Assembly: GCA_902826695.1 (NCBI GenBank)
Contig: CADEFU010000004.1
Location: forward strand, 248,001-312,000
DNA: 64,000 nucleotides
Reading direction: 5' to 3'
DNA from: an uncultured Alphaproteobacteria bacterium
GTDB taxonomy: Bacteria; Pseudomonadota; Alphaproteobacteria; Micropepsales; Micropepsaceae
Part shown: piece by piece, positions 52,417 through 60,359 of the stretch
How positions within the stretch are numbered: the stretch's first letter is position 1
How the letters are laid out: every line of letters starts with the position of its first letter
The notes under the pieces: generated by a model
What the model saw: only the letters and a program-made list of their open reading frames with translations
Told to the model about the DNA's origin: nothing
Databases searched by the model: none
Position numbers and translations under genes: made by a program

Positions 52417-52504
52417 AGTTGCCCAAAACGCCGTCATCGCTCTCTTTTCGTCTTTCTTTCAGGAACAACAGTCATGGGCATTTCCCGTGAAGGCGGCGGC
52501 TTAG
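52409..52504 (+). CDS. 31-residue ORF with very strong ribosome-binding site, overlapping the rtcB start
   Basis: AGGAAGGAG (52394-52402) stands 6 bases before the ATG at 52409, one of the best ribosome-binding sites in the window. The ORF (REVAQNAVIALFSSFFQEQQ and onward) ends with TAG at 52502-52504, 31 bases inside rtcB, in a different frame. It looks like an amphipathic helix. It may be a leader that controls rtcB translation, or a small protein in its own right. The strong site is the main evidence. Confidence 0.45.
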   Translation: MREVAQNAVIALFSSFFQEQQSWAFPVKAAA

Positions 52505-53613
52505 ACCGTCCGCTAACGACCGTCGATATCATCGCCTCCGCCGATAGCTGGATCGAGCAGACGGCGGTCGATCAATTGCATCAGAACGCCAAGCTCGAAG
52601 GGATCGAGCGGGCGGTGGGGCTGCCCGATCTGCATGCCGGCCGCGGCATTGCCGTCGGCGCTGCCTTCTGGTCGCGCAGCCATGTCTACCCGCATCTTGT
52701 CGGCAACGACATCGGATGCGGCATGGGGCTTTGGCAGACCACGACGCCGGTCCGCAAGTTCAAGCTGGATTCGGCGGAGCGCAAGCTCACCGGACTTGAG
52801 CACGTGTGGGACGGCGATGCGGCGGGCGCACTTCACGATGCCGGGTTGCCGGACACGCTTGCGCGCGACGCGCTGGGCAGCATCGGCGGCGGCAATCACT
52901 TTGCCGAGTTGCTGTGCGTGGACGCGGTCGAAGATTCGGCAGCGTTCGAGCGGCTTCAGTTCGATCGCGCGCCCGTCTATCTGATGGTGCACAGCGGATC
53001 GCGCGGGTTGGGACAGGCCATTCTGCTCAGGCACATGGAGCGGCAGACGGTGCAGCCGTTGCTCGCGGGGAGCGAGGCGTGCGGCGCTTACCTGCGCGAT
53101 CACGATCAAGCGGTGCGTTGGGCTGTCGCGAACCGCCGCGTCATCGCGGCGCGGTTCTTCGAGCGGTTGGGGCTCGCGGGCGAGCGGCGGCTCGACATCT
53201 GCCACAACAGCGTGACGCCGCATGACGGCGGCTGGCTGCATCGCAAGGGCGCGGCGCCGGCGGACCAGGGCGTTATCGTGGTGCCGGGTTCGCGGGGCGA
53301 CCTCACCTATATCGTGCAGCCGCGGCTTGAGAATGCAGATCGTGCGCTCCATTCGCTGGCGCACGGCGCGGGCCGCAAGTGGAGCCGGAGTGAGGCAAAG
53401 GCGAAGCTTGAGCGGCGATTCACGATCAGCGATCTCGAACGCACAAAGCTTGGCAGCCGTGTCATCTGCGAGGACCGCGAACTGATTTTCGAGGAAGCGC
53501 CGCAAGCCTACAAGGCCATCCACCAGGTGATTGAAGATCTGAAGGCGGTCTCGCTCATCGACGTGATCGCAACGTTGCGCCCGCTCATCACCTACAAGAC
53601 GAGGCGGGTATGA
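52474..53613 (+). CDS. rtcB: RNA ligase RtcB, RtcB2-like, paired with prfH
   Basis: 379 residues, shorter than the roughly 400-480 of housekeeping RtcB, as in prfH-linked RtcB2 proteins. Metal-binding motifs are intact: GLPDLHAGRGIAVG, VGNDIGCGMGLW, GGGNHFAEL and VHSGSRGLGQA. The guanylated His is His 256 in WLHRKGAAPADQG. It joins 2',3'-cyclic phosphate to 5'-OH RNA ends using GTP. The start ATG has AGGAA upstream, within the tiny ORF at 52409. It overlaps prfH by 4 bases. The likely role is resealing ribosomal RNA cut at the decoding centre, working with PrfH. Confidence 0.9.
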   Translation: MGISREGGGLDRPLTTVDIIASADSWIEQTAVDQLHQNAKLEGIERAVGLPDLHAGRGIAVGAAFWSRSHVYPHLVGNDIGCGMGLWQTTTPVRKFKLDSAERKLTGLEHVWDGDAAGALHDAGLPDTLARDALGSIGGGNHFAELLCVDAVEDSAAFERLQFDRAPVYLMVHSGSRGLGQAILLRHMERQTVQPLLAGSEACGAYLRDHDQAVRWAVANRRVIAARFFERLGLAGERRLDICHNSVTPHDGGWLHRKGAAPADQGVIVVPGSRGDLTYIVQPRLENADRALHSLAHGAGRKWSRSEAKAKLERRFTISDLERTKLGSRVICEDRELIFEEAPQAYKAIHQVIEDLKAVSLIDVIATLRPLITYKTRRV

Positions 53614-54239
53614 CGGTCGCGATCATTCACATTTCGGCGGGCCAGGGCCCTGAGGAGTGCGCATGGGTCGCGGCCGAACTCGCGCATGCGTTCGCCCGCG
53701 AAGCAACGCGCGAAAACCTCGCCTGCGAACCGGTCGAGCCTTATGTGGGACCGACGGCGTCCATCTTGCTGCGCATCAAAGGCGAAGGTGCCGACGCGTT
53801 CGTCGCGGCGCGCGAGGGGACGGTGCGCTGGATCGGGACCAGCCCGTTTCGTCCGGCGCACAAGCGGAAGAATTGGTTCGTCGGCGTGTTCCGCGTGGCG
53901 GAAACCGGCGACACGCCGGACTTCAACGAGCGCGACATCGTCTATGAGACCATGCGCGCATCAGGACCGGGCGGGCAACACGTCAACAAGACCGAGAGCG
54001 CGGTGCGCGCGACGCATACGCCCTCAGGCCTTGTTGCCGTTTCGCGCGAACAACGCTCGCAAGCGGCGAACAAGAAAGTCGCGCGGTTGAAACTCGCCTT
54101 GGCGCTGCAGGCTGAGCGCGACGCGCACGCGGAGGACGCGAAGTCCGCGATGTGGGCGAAGAACCACGCGCTCGAACGCGGGAATGCGGTTAGGACGTAT
54201 GAGGGGCCGAAGTTCAAGCTGCGGCGGAACTCGCCCTAG
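53610..54239 (+). CDS. prfH: Release-factor homologue PrfH
   Basis: 209 residues, far shorter than RF1/RF2 because the N-terminal and stop-codon-recognition parts are missing. The catalytic loop is complete in [20 protein letters not shown] (GGQ at 121-123), and a basic C-terminal region follows (SREQRSQAANKKVARLKLAL). PrfH proteins release peptides from ribosomes whose 16S rRNA has been cut in the decoding centre, so that RtcB2 can repair them. The ATGA overlap with rtcB couples their translation at a 1:1 supply. No toxin or nuclease gene is nearby. Confidence 0.92.
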   Translation: MTVAIIHISAGQGPEECAWVAAELAHAFAREATRENLACEPVEPYVGPTASILLRIKGEGADAFVAAREGTVRWIGTSPFRPAHKRKNWFVGVFRVAETGDTPDFNERDIVYETMRASGPGGQHVNKTESAVRATHTPSGLVAVSREQRSQAANKKVARLKLALALQAERDAHAEDAKSAMWAKNHALERGNAVRTYEGPKFKLRRNSP

Positions 54240-54277
54240 GTCTTCCAGCCTTTGATTTGTCCGGTCGACGGCCCTTG

Positions 54278-54664
54278 TTAGGCGAACCTATCCACCACAG
54301 CTTTCGGGACGCGGATGGGGCGCGCGTTTGCGCGGTCGAGGATGGCCCAGGTGGTTCGGCAGCGAACGATGACGCGGCCGTCTTTCGCGAATTCGGCGTA
54401 GCGGTCGAACTTCGCGCCGACGGCTTCCTCAGCCACCCAGGTACGTCCGGTGAGGCTTTCGCCTTCTTTCAGATTGCCGGCATAGTCGATCTCATGCCTG
54501 ACAACGACCCAGACGTAGCTCGCCACTTGTTCGGACGTTGCGACCGCGGCCCAATGGGCGGTAGCGAGGTCCTGAACCCAGCGCACCCACACCGCGTTGT
54601 TGACGTGGCCCAGTTCGTCGATGTCGGCGCTTTGGGCGGTGAAGCTTTTCTCGAATTGACGCAT
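54278..54664 (-). CDS. Hotdog-fold acyl-CoA thioesterase (4HBT family)
   Basis: 128 residues from the ATG at 54664; the open frame continues 30 codons further upstream, but without a good site. The 4HBT signature is SADIDELGHVNNAVWVRWVQDL, with the catalytic Asp in the usual HVNN context, followed by VVVRHEIDYAGNLKEGESL. It probably hydrolyses short or medium acyl-CoA in the cytoplasm. It is convergent with prfH and on the same strand as thiG, 102 bp downstream of the end of thiG. Confidence 0.85.
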   Translation of the reverse strand: MRQFEKSFTAQSADIDELGHVNNAVWVRWVQDLATAHWAAVATSEQVASYVWVVVRHEIDYAGNLKEGESLTGRTWVAEEAVGAKFDRYAEFAKDGRVIVRCRTTWAILDRANARPIRVPKAVVDRFA

Positions 54665-54766
54665 CGGGTTTCTATACGCGGAGTACTCCGAGCGTGTGAA
54701 GTGGCGCCGAGCGCGCACTAGACCCGCCAGCCTGCCACTCCAATGGTGACACATTCGGTGAAGAGG

Positions 54767-55546
54767 TTAAATCAGCCCCGCCAGCGGCGACGACGGGTCG
54801 GCGTAGGTCTTCTTCTTCATCCGCCCTGCGAGATACGCGAGCCGTCCGGACTCAACCGCGAGCCTCATCGCGCGCGCCATCATCACCGGGTTCTTAGCCT
54901 CGGCGATCGCCGTGTTCATCAGCACACCGTCGCAACCGAGTTCCATCGCGACCGCGGCATCCGATGCCGTACCAACGCCCGCATCAACGAGCACAGGAAC
55001 CTTTGCCGCCTCGATGATCAGCCGAATGTTCACGGGATTCTGAATGCCAAGCCCCGACCCGATCGGCGCAGCCAACGGCATGATCGCCGCCGCCCCCGCG
55101 TCTTCGAGCCGCTTGCACATCAATGGATCGTCGCTGCAATAGACCATCACCTGAAAGTCATCCTTGGCGAGAATCTCCGTCGCGCGCAGCGTCTCGATCA
55201 TGTCGGGATAAAGCGTCTTACGGTCGCCAAGCACTTCAAGCTTCACGAGCGACCACCCGCCCGCCTCACGCGCGAGGCGCAGCGTACGCATCGCCTCTTC
55301 CGCCGTGTAGCAGCCAGCCGTGTTCGGCAAATACACAACCTTCTTCGGATCGATGAAGTCGACGAGCTTAGGGCTTCCCGGATCGGCAACGTTCACGCGG
55401 CGAAGGGCGACTGTCACGATCTCCGCGCCCGACGCCTCCAGCGCCGCCGCGTTCTCGGCATAGTCCTTGTACTTTCCCGTGCCGATGATCAGCCGCGAGC
55501 GGAACGTGCGTCCAGCGACGCTCCACGTATCGTTGTTGTTCGTCAT
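54767..55546 (-). CDS. thiG: Thiazole synthase ThiG
   Basis: 259 residues, a TIM barrel. The Schiff-base Lys is in [11 protein letters not shown], and other conserved stretches are [39 protein letters not shown] and [31 protein letters not shown] (in part). It condenses DXP, dehydroglycine and ThiS-thiocarboxylate to the thiamine thiazole. The start abuts the thiS stop. The other thi genes are not in this window. Confidence 0.95.
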   Translation of the reverse strand: MTNNNDTWSVAGRTFRSRLIIGTGKYKDYAENAAALEASGAEIVTVALRRVNVADPGSPKLVDFIDPKKVVYLPNTAGCYTAEEAMRTLRLAREAGGWSLVKLEVLGDRKTLYPDMIETLRATEILAKDDFQVMVYCSDDPLMCKRLEDAGAAAIMPLAAPIGSGLGIQNPVNIRLIIEAAKVPVLVDAGVGTASDAAVAMELGCDGVLMNTAIAEAKNPVMMARAMRLAVESGRLAYLAGRMKKKTYADPSSPLAGLI

Positions 55547-55753
55547 TTATCCGCCGCCCACAAAATTCACGATCTCGAGCCGGTCACCCTCTACCAGCAT
55601 CGTCGCCGCATAGGCCGAACGCGGCACGATCTCAAGGTTGCGCTCAATCGCAATTTTGCGCGCCTCAAGCCCCAGCCGCTCGACCAGCCCCGCAAGAGAC
55701 GTCGCCTCAGGCAGAGCATGCTCCTGACCGTTCAGCTGAATGCGCAATGTCAA
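55547..55753 (-). CDS. thiS: Sulfur-carrier protein ThiS
   Basis: 68 residues with a ubiquitin-like fold: LRIQLNGQEHALPEATSLAGLVERLGL, EIVPRSAYAATMLVEGDRLEIV and the C-terminal Gly tail (VNFVGGG) that is adenylated and thiolated by ThiF. It donates sulfur to ThiG, encoded immediately after it. No thiamine riboswitch was recognised in the 154 bp upstream. Confidence 0.93.
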   Translation of the reverse strand: MTLRIQLNGQEHALPEATSLAGLVERLGLEARKIAIERNLEIVPRSAYAATMLVEGDRLEIVNFVGGG

Positions 55754-55837
55754 AGGTGATTCCGCTTGTCCAATTTTCTACGGTTCGTCAATGAGATAGC
55801 GTGGCTTGCCCCCGCTAACCACCTGTCATCTGGTGCC

Positions 55838-55866
55838 TTCCGCCGCACCCGCCGACTGGCTATAAA
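55838..55866 (+). promoter_or_regulatory. Possible promoter of the aroQ-accB-accC run
   Basis: TATAAA at 55861-55866 is a good -10 about 42 bases before aroQ. The matching -35 (TTCCGC, 55838-55843) is poor. Position is its main support. Confidence 0.3.
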
Positions 55867-55907
55867 AGCGGCGCATTCCTCACCATGGACACCCAGTCGC
55901 TGACAAG

Positions 55908-56363
55908 ATGGCCAAGCCGATTTTTGTCCTCAATGGCCCGAACCTGAACCTCCTGGGAAGCCGGGAGCCGGAGATCTATGGCTCCACAACCCTGGCGGAC
56001 ATCGAGGCGCAGGTCCGCGCCCGGGCCGCTCAGGCGGCCTTAACCGTCGATTTCCGCCAATCGAACCACGAAGGCGACCTGGTCGATTGGCTCCAGGAGG
56101 CCCGTACCAAGGCGGCAGGGGTGATCTTGAACGCCGGCGCCTATACGCATACCTCAGTCGCCCTGCATGATGCCTTGAAGGCCTTGGAAATCCCGGTCAT
56201 CGAGGTCCATATCTCGAACCCCTACCGGCGGGAACCGTTCCGCCATACCTCCTACATTTCGCCCGCCGTAACTGGCACGATTTGCGGGGTCGGCGCGCAA
56301 GGGTATGCCCTGGCCGTCGAAGCCCTCGCCGCACTAACAGCACCCAAGAAGGGTCAAGGATGA
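55908..56363 (+). CDS. aroQ: Type II 3-dehydroquinate dehydratase
   Basis: 151 residues, dodecameric class. It has the N-terminal FVLNGPNLNLLGSREPEIYG with the catalytic Arg and Tyr, FRQSNHEGDLVDWLQEA, LNAGAYTHTSVALHDAL and VHISNPYRREPFRHTSYIS with the catalytic His nearby. It dehydrates 3-dehydroquinate in the shikimate pathway. The stop overlaps the accB start (ATGA). The aroQ-accB-accC order is widespread in bacteria. Confidence 0.96.
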   Translation: MAKPIFVLNGPNLNLLGSREPEIYGSTTLADIEAQVRARAAQAALTVDFRQSNHEGDLVDWLQEARTKAAGVILNAGAYTHTSVALHDALKALEIPVIEVHISNPYRREPFRHTSYISPAVTGTICGVGAQGYALAVEALAALTAPKKGQG

Positions 56364-56824
56364 GCAAAGAAGAAAAAACCGATCCATTGGAAGGCAAGCT
56401 GATCCGCGATCTGGCAGCGATCCTCGAAGAAACTGGATTGAGCGAAATCGAGATCGAGAAAGCGGGGCTGCGCGTACGCGTCGCCCGCACGCTGCACATG
56501 GTAGCCGCGGCCCCCATGGCCCACGCACCGGCAGCAGCTCACACCGCAAAGCCCGCCGGGGCGGCTAAACCAACCGACGTGTCGAGCCATCCGGGTCTCG
56601 TCGCTTCGCCGATGGTGGGCACGGCCTATGTCGCGCCCTCACCCGGCGCCAACCCCTTCGTGAAAATCGGAGACATGGTGACGGAGGGCCAAACCCTCGT
56701 CATCATCGAAGCGATGAAGACGATGAATCAGATCCCGGCCCCACGCGCCGGCCGTGTCACTCAAATCATCGTCAGCGATGGCCAGCCGGTCGAATTCGGC
56801 GAACCGCTGATGATCATCGAGTAA
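56360..56824 (+). CDS. accB: Biotin carboxyl carrier protein of acetyl-CoA carboxylase
   Basis: 154 residues from the ATG at 56360, overlapping the aroQ stop. A helical N-terminus (LIRDLAAILEETGLSEIEIEKAGLRVRV in part) is followed by an Ala/Pro linker and the biotinyl domain. The domain starts VASPMVGTAYVAPSPGA and has the biotinylated Lys in IIEAMKTMNQIPAP. It carries carboxybiotin between AccC and AccAD for fatty-acid synthesis. It lies 1 base before accC. Confidence 0.96.
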   Translation: MSKEEKTDPLEGKLIRDLAAILEETGLSEIEIEKAGLRVRVARTLHMVAAAPMAHAPAAAHTAKPAGAAKPTDVSSHPGLVASPMVGTAYVAPSPGANPFVKIGDMVTEGQTLVIIEAMKTMNQIPAPRAGRVTQIIVSDGQPVEFGEPLMIIE

Positions 56825-56825
56825 G

Positions 56826-58172
56826 ATGTTCGACAAAGTCCTCATTGCCAACCGTGGCGAAATCGCATTGCGCGTCAACCGTGCGTGCCACGAAATGGGC
56901 ATCAAGACGGTCGCGGTCCATTCGACCGCCGACGCAAACGCCATGCATGTGCGCATGGCCGACGAGAGCGTCTGCATCGGTCCGCCACCCGCCCGCGATA
57001 GCTACTTGAACATTCCGGCGATCGTGACCGCCTGCGAAGTGACCGGCGCCCAAGCTGTCCACCCCGGCTACGGTTTCCTGTCGGAGAACGCACGCTTCGC
57101 TGAAATCATCGAAGAACACGGCATCGTTTTCATCGGCCCTAAACCCGATCACATCCGCCTCATGGGCGACAAGATCGAGGCGAAGAAAGCGGTCAAGCGA
57201 CTTGGCATTCCCGTGGTGCCGGGCTCGGACGGCGCCGTAACGAACGATGCCGACGCCAAACGCATCGCCGACGCGATCGGCTATCCGGTGCTGGTCAAAG
57301 CAGCAGCCGGCGGCGGCGGCCGCGGGATGAAGGTCGCGCGCAACGAGTCTGAGCTATCGCTCGCCCTGGCCACGGCACGCTCTGAAGCCAAGGCCGCCTT
57401 CGGCGACGATAGCGTTTATCTCGAAAAGTACCTCCAGCTCCCGCGTCACATCGAAATCCAAGTTCTCGCCGACAGCCAAGGCAAGGTGGTTCACTTGGGA
57501 GAGCGCGACTGCTCGCTGCAGCGCCGCCACCAAAAGGTTTGGGAAGAAGCTGGCTCGCCCGCGCTGAACGCGCAAACCCGTGACAGTATCGGTCGCGTCG
57601 TCACCGACGCGCTCACCCGCCTCGGCTATCTCGGCGTCGGCACGATCGAGTTCCTGTATGAAAACGGCGAATTTTACTTCATCGAAATGAACACACGTCT
57701 GCAGGTCGAGCACCCTGTGACGGAGATGATCACCGGCCTCGACCTCGTACGCGAGCAGGTGCGCGTTGCCCATGGCGGCTCGATCGGCTTCGACCAATCC
57801 GATGTGACGTTCTCAGGCCACGCCATCGAGTGCCGCGTCAATGCCGAGAACCCGCTCACGTTCCGCCCCTCGCCCGGCCTCATCAAAGAGTTCCACGTGC
57901 CCGGCGGCCTGGGCGTGCGTGTCGATTCCGCCGCCTACGCCGGCTACAAGATCCCGCCCTACTACGACAGCTTGATCGGCAAGTTGATTGTGCACGGCCG
58001 CAACCGCACCGAATGCCTCATGCGGCTGCGCCGCTCGCTGTCCGAGTTCGTGATCGACGGTATCGAAACGACGATCCCGTTGTTTCAATCGCTCGTCAAC
58101 GAACCCGACATCGTCAATGGCGACTACTCGATCCACTGGCTTGAAAACTTCCTGAAGAAACAGACGGGCTGA
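56826..58172 (+). CDS. accC: Biotin carboxylase subunit of acetyl-CoA carboxylase
   Basis: 448 residues, an ATP-grasp enzyme. Its motifs are FDKVLIANRGEIALRVNRAC, HPGYGFLSENARFAEI, LVKAAAGGGGRGMKVA for ATP binding, HIEIQVLADSQGKVVHLGERDCSLQRRHQK (in part) and FYFIEMNTRLQVEHPVTEMITG. It carboxylates biotin on AccB with bicarbonate and ATP. It is followed after 5 bases by aat. Confidence 0.97.
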   Translation: MFDKVLIANRGEIALRVNRACHEMGIKTVAVHSTADANAMHVRMADESVCIGPPPARDSYLNIPAIVTACEVTGAQAVHPGYGFLSENARFAEIIEEHGIVFIGPKPDHIRLMGDKIEAKKAVKRLGIPVVPGSDGAVTNDADAKRIADAIGYPVLVKAAAGGGGRGMKVARNESELSLALATARSEAKAAFGDDSVYLEKYLQLPRHIEIQVLADSQGKVVHLGERDCSLQRRHQKVWEEAGSPALNAQTRDSIGRVVTDALTRLGYLGVGTIEFLYENGEFYFIEMNTRLQVEHPVTEMITGLDLVREQVRVAHGGSIGFDQSDVTFSGHAIECRVNAENPLTFRPSPGLIKEFHVPGGLGVRVDSAAYAGYKIPPYYDSLIGKLIVHGRNRTECLMRLRRSLSEFVIDGIETTIPLFQSLVNEPDIVNGDYSIHWLENFLKKQTG

Positions 58173-58177
58173 ACGCC

Positions 58178-58846
58178 GTGCGCCCCGGTCCGATCATCCC
58201 CGAGCGGACACTGCTGAACGCCTACCGCGACGGCATTTTTCCGATGGCCGAAACGCGGACCGACAGCGAGGTCTTCTGGGTTGACCCGAACCGCCGCGCG
58301 ATCATGCCGCTCGACGCCTTCCACGTGCCCAAGCGCCTAGCCCGCACCATCCGCACGACGAAGCTACGGGTCACTGCCGACGCCGCCTTCGAAAGCGTCA
58401 TCGCGGCCTGCGCAGAAACGAAAGCGGGCCGCGAAAACACCTGGATCAACCCGCTGATCGAACGCTCCTACATCAACCTCCACGTCAAGGGCCACGCCCA
58501 CAGCATCGAAGTCTGGAACGGCGAAGCGCTGGTCGGCGGCCTCTATGGTGTTTCTATCGGCGCGGCATTCTTCGGCGAAAGCATGTTCAGCCGCGAAACC
58601 GACGCCAGCAAGATCGCCCTCATCCACCTCGCCGCTCGTCTGAAAGCAGGCGGTTACGCCTTACTCGACACGCAGTTCATGACCGAGCACCTAAGACAGT
58701 TCGGCACCACCGAGCTGCCCAAAGCACGCTACAAAGAGCTGCTCGCCAAGGCGGTGGCGATGAAAGCGGATTTCTACGTGTTGGGCGGTGCAGGTGCCGC
58801 AGGCTGCGTCGGCGCCGTCTTACAGCTTACGACCCAAACGTCATAA
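58178..58846 (+). CDS. aat: Leucyl/phenylalanyl-tRNA-protein transferase
   Basis: 222 residues from a GTG at 58178. It begins LLNAYRDGIFPMAE, then VFWVDPNRRAIMPLDAFHVPKRLAR, TWINPLIERSYINLHVKGHAHSIEVW (in part) and GVSIGAAFFGESMFSRETDASKIAL, ending LQLTTQTS. It adds Leu or Phe to N-terminal Arg/Lys of proteins, marking them for ClpS/ClpAP degradation. The final 73 bases overlap the 3' end of the convergent DUF2155 gene, and both reading frames keep family-like sequence there. Confidence 0.94.
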   Translation: MRPGPIIPERTLLNAYRDGIFPMAETRTDSEVFWVDPNRRAIMPLDAFHVPKRLARTIRTTKLRVTADAAFESVIAACAETKAGRENTWINPLIERSYINLHVKGHAHSIEVWNGEALVGGLYGVSIGAAFFGESMFSRETDASKIALIHLAARLKAGGYALLDTQFMTEHLRQFGTTELPKARYKELLAKAVAMKADFYVLGGAGAAGCVGAVLQLTTQTS

Positions 58847-59346
58847 ACCGCATGCTCCAGCGCGTTCAGCGCCGGGCTCGACGCGAACATCCAGCCTGAA
58901 AAGATTTTCTGGATAGTCCCATCCGGCTTACGATCTTGAATCTCGAGGAACGCTGCAGCCTCAGGCGGTTCCTCCGGCGGGCGTGTCTTGCACGCATGGG
59001 CCGTCACGATCAGCGTGTTGTAGAACACCGGCTGCTTCAGACCGACCTCAAGCTTCGCTGTGCGCGCGGCAACCTTGTCCAACCCGCCCAGGATAACACC
59101 CGTCGCCGTCGGCGCCGCACTCGATGGCGGCGGAGGGATAATCTCAGGCGGCGGCTCCGGCGGTGCTACCACGGTCTCGCCCGACGGGGTCTCAACCGGC
59201 GGAACGGCGTCCGTCGGCGGCGGCGGCGCGGGCAAATCCTCCGGCACCGGCATCGGCATCTCGACGGGTGGCGTCTCCGGCTGCGCGAACGCAAGCCCAG
59301 TGACCAACACGGACGAGGCAATCAACAACGCTACACGACGGTTCAT
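58774..59346 (-). CDS. Periplasmic DUF2155 protein
   Basis: 190 residues with a signal peptide (RRVALLIASSVLVTGLAFA), a long Pro/Glu-rich linker (about 20-85) and the DUF2155 domain. The domain shows GGLDKVAARTAKLEVGLKQP, LIVTAHACKTRPPEEPPE and FSGWMFASSPALNALEHAVYDVWVVSC, with two cysteines that probably pair. The family is nearly confined to alphaproteobacteria, usually beside aat and NDUFA12/mlaD as here, and its function is unknown. The stop lies 73 bp inside aat. It starts 15 bp after mlaD. Confidence 0.9.
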   Translation of the reverse strand: MNRRVALLIASSVLVTGLAFAQPETPPVEMPMPVPEDLPAPPPPTDAVPPVETPSGETVVAPPEPPPEIIPPPPSSAAPTATGVILGGLDKVAARTAKLEVGLKQPVFYNTLIVTAHACKTRPPEEPPEAAAFLEIQDRKPDGTIQKIFSGWMFASSPALNALEHAVYDVWVVSCKTAPTQPAAPAPPNT

Positions 59347-59361
59347 GGGAGCAAAACTCTC

Positions 59362-59859
59362 TTACGGTGTCGCCGGCGCTGGGCTGGACGGTGCGCTCTC
59401 TTCAGGCTTCTTCTCGCTGTCCCCACCCGAGAACATCGCTTGACCAAGCAAGCCGATCAAATCAACCGATCCTTGTGTCGCGCTGAACTCGCCGCCCGTC
59501 TTTAGCATGTCGTCGCTCCCACCCGGCGATACGGCGAGATAGGCGCCGCCAAGAAGCCCTTCGCTTGCCACCTTGATCGACGAGTCTTCCGGAATGGCCA
59601 CGTCCTGCTTGATATTCATCCGCACAAGCGCACGGTAGGTTTTCTGATCCAACTCTTGGCTCGTCACGCTGCCGACCTTGATGCCCGACAAGCGCACATC
59701 CGTGCCGACAGAGATGCCGTCGATCCGGTCGAATCGTGCGACCACTTCATAGCCCGCGACCGTACCCGATCCCGTCGTGTTCCAGCCGTAATAGAAGAAG
59801 CCGACCGCTACCGCGACAACGGCCGCGCCAAGCAGCGTTTCAACAAATCCGTTCTGCAT
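59362..59859 (-). CDS. mlaD: MlaD-type phospholipid-transport protein (MCE domain)
   Basis: 165 residues from the ATG at 59859 (AGGGGAGCGAG just upstream); an earlier in-frame start overlaps NDUFA12 and is rejected. A single N-terminal membrane helix (ETLLGAAVVAVAVGFFYYGW) is followed by an MCE domain: YEVVARFDRIDGISVGTDVRLSGIKVGSV (in part), QDVAIPEDSSIKVASEGLLGGAYLAVSPGG (in part). A hydrophobic pore stretch, SVDLIGLLGQAMF, follows. Hexamers of MlaD hold phospholipid beneath the MlaFEB transporter. The other mla genes are elsewhere. Confidence 0.92.
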   Translation of the reverse strand: MQNGFVETLLGAAVVAVAVGFFYYGWNTTGSGTVAGYEVVARFDRIDGISVGTDVRLSGIKVGSVTSQELDQKTYRALVRMNIKQDVAIPEDSSIKVASEGLLGGAYLAVSPGGSDDMLKTGGEFSATQGSVDLIGLLGQAMFSGGDSEKKPEESAPSSPAPATP

Positions 59860-59869
59860 CTCGCTCCCC

Positions 59870-60253
59870 TTACTTCGGCTGCCAAGCTTCGTAGTCACCG
59901 CTCGCGGGCGCACGTTGCCCGCTGCCCATCAGACTACCGGGCGGCCGATACGCGTTTGGCGTTCCCGTCAAATTCGGCTGATGCTCCACTTCCCAAGCCT
60001 TACGCTTTGGTGGCGCAACGGTCGGCGGCTCGTCCACCGTATGATGCATCCACCCGTGCCATTCAGCCGGCACCATCGAAGCCTCGGCGAGGTTCTTGTA
60101 GAGCACCCACCGCCGCTTCCCATCGCGAGTCTGGTAGTACGAATTGCCGAAGAGATCTTCGCCAACAAACGTGCCGTTCCGCTTGGTGTAGATCCAGGTC
60201 CCAAGCGTGTTCCCGTTCCACCAGGTCAGCAACCAATTCAACAGCTTAAACAT
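59870..60253 (-). CDS. NDUFA12-type accessory subunit of respiratory complex I
   Basis: 127 residues from the ATG at 60253 (GGAG upstream). Family features: LLTWWNGNTLGTWIYTKRNG, VGEDLFGNSYYQTRDGKRRWVLYK and VPAEWHGWMHHTVDEPP. This is the bacterial form of the mitochondrial B17.2/NDUFA12 subunit, found in alphaproteobacteria and bound to the peripheral arm of complex I. The stop lies 10 bp before the mlaD start, and the DUF2155 gene follows, the usual alphaproteobacterial order. Confidence 0.94.
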   Translation of the reverse strand: MFKLLNWLLTWWNGNTLGTWIYTKRNGTFVGEDLFGNSYYQTRDGKRRWVLYKNLAEASMVPAEWHGWMHHTVDEPPTVAPPKRKAWEVEHQPNLTGTPNAYRPPGSLMGSGQRAPASGDYEAWQPK

Positions 60254-60359
60254 CAAGACTCCGGACTCGGCAGACCAAGGCGGCGGACTATGGCGCGAGA
60301 GCGGCTGGCCCGTAAAGCGCGCGCAAGCGCGCCCTCCCCGGCCCAATCCGCGATTCCAC

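Noticed and set aside
55754-55907. Thiamine riboswitch upstream of thiS-thiG
   Set aside because: The minus strand has no CTGAGA-type conserved core, and the gap is short and shared with the aroQ promoter.
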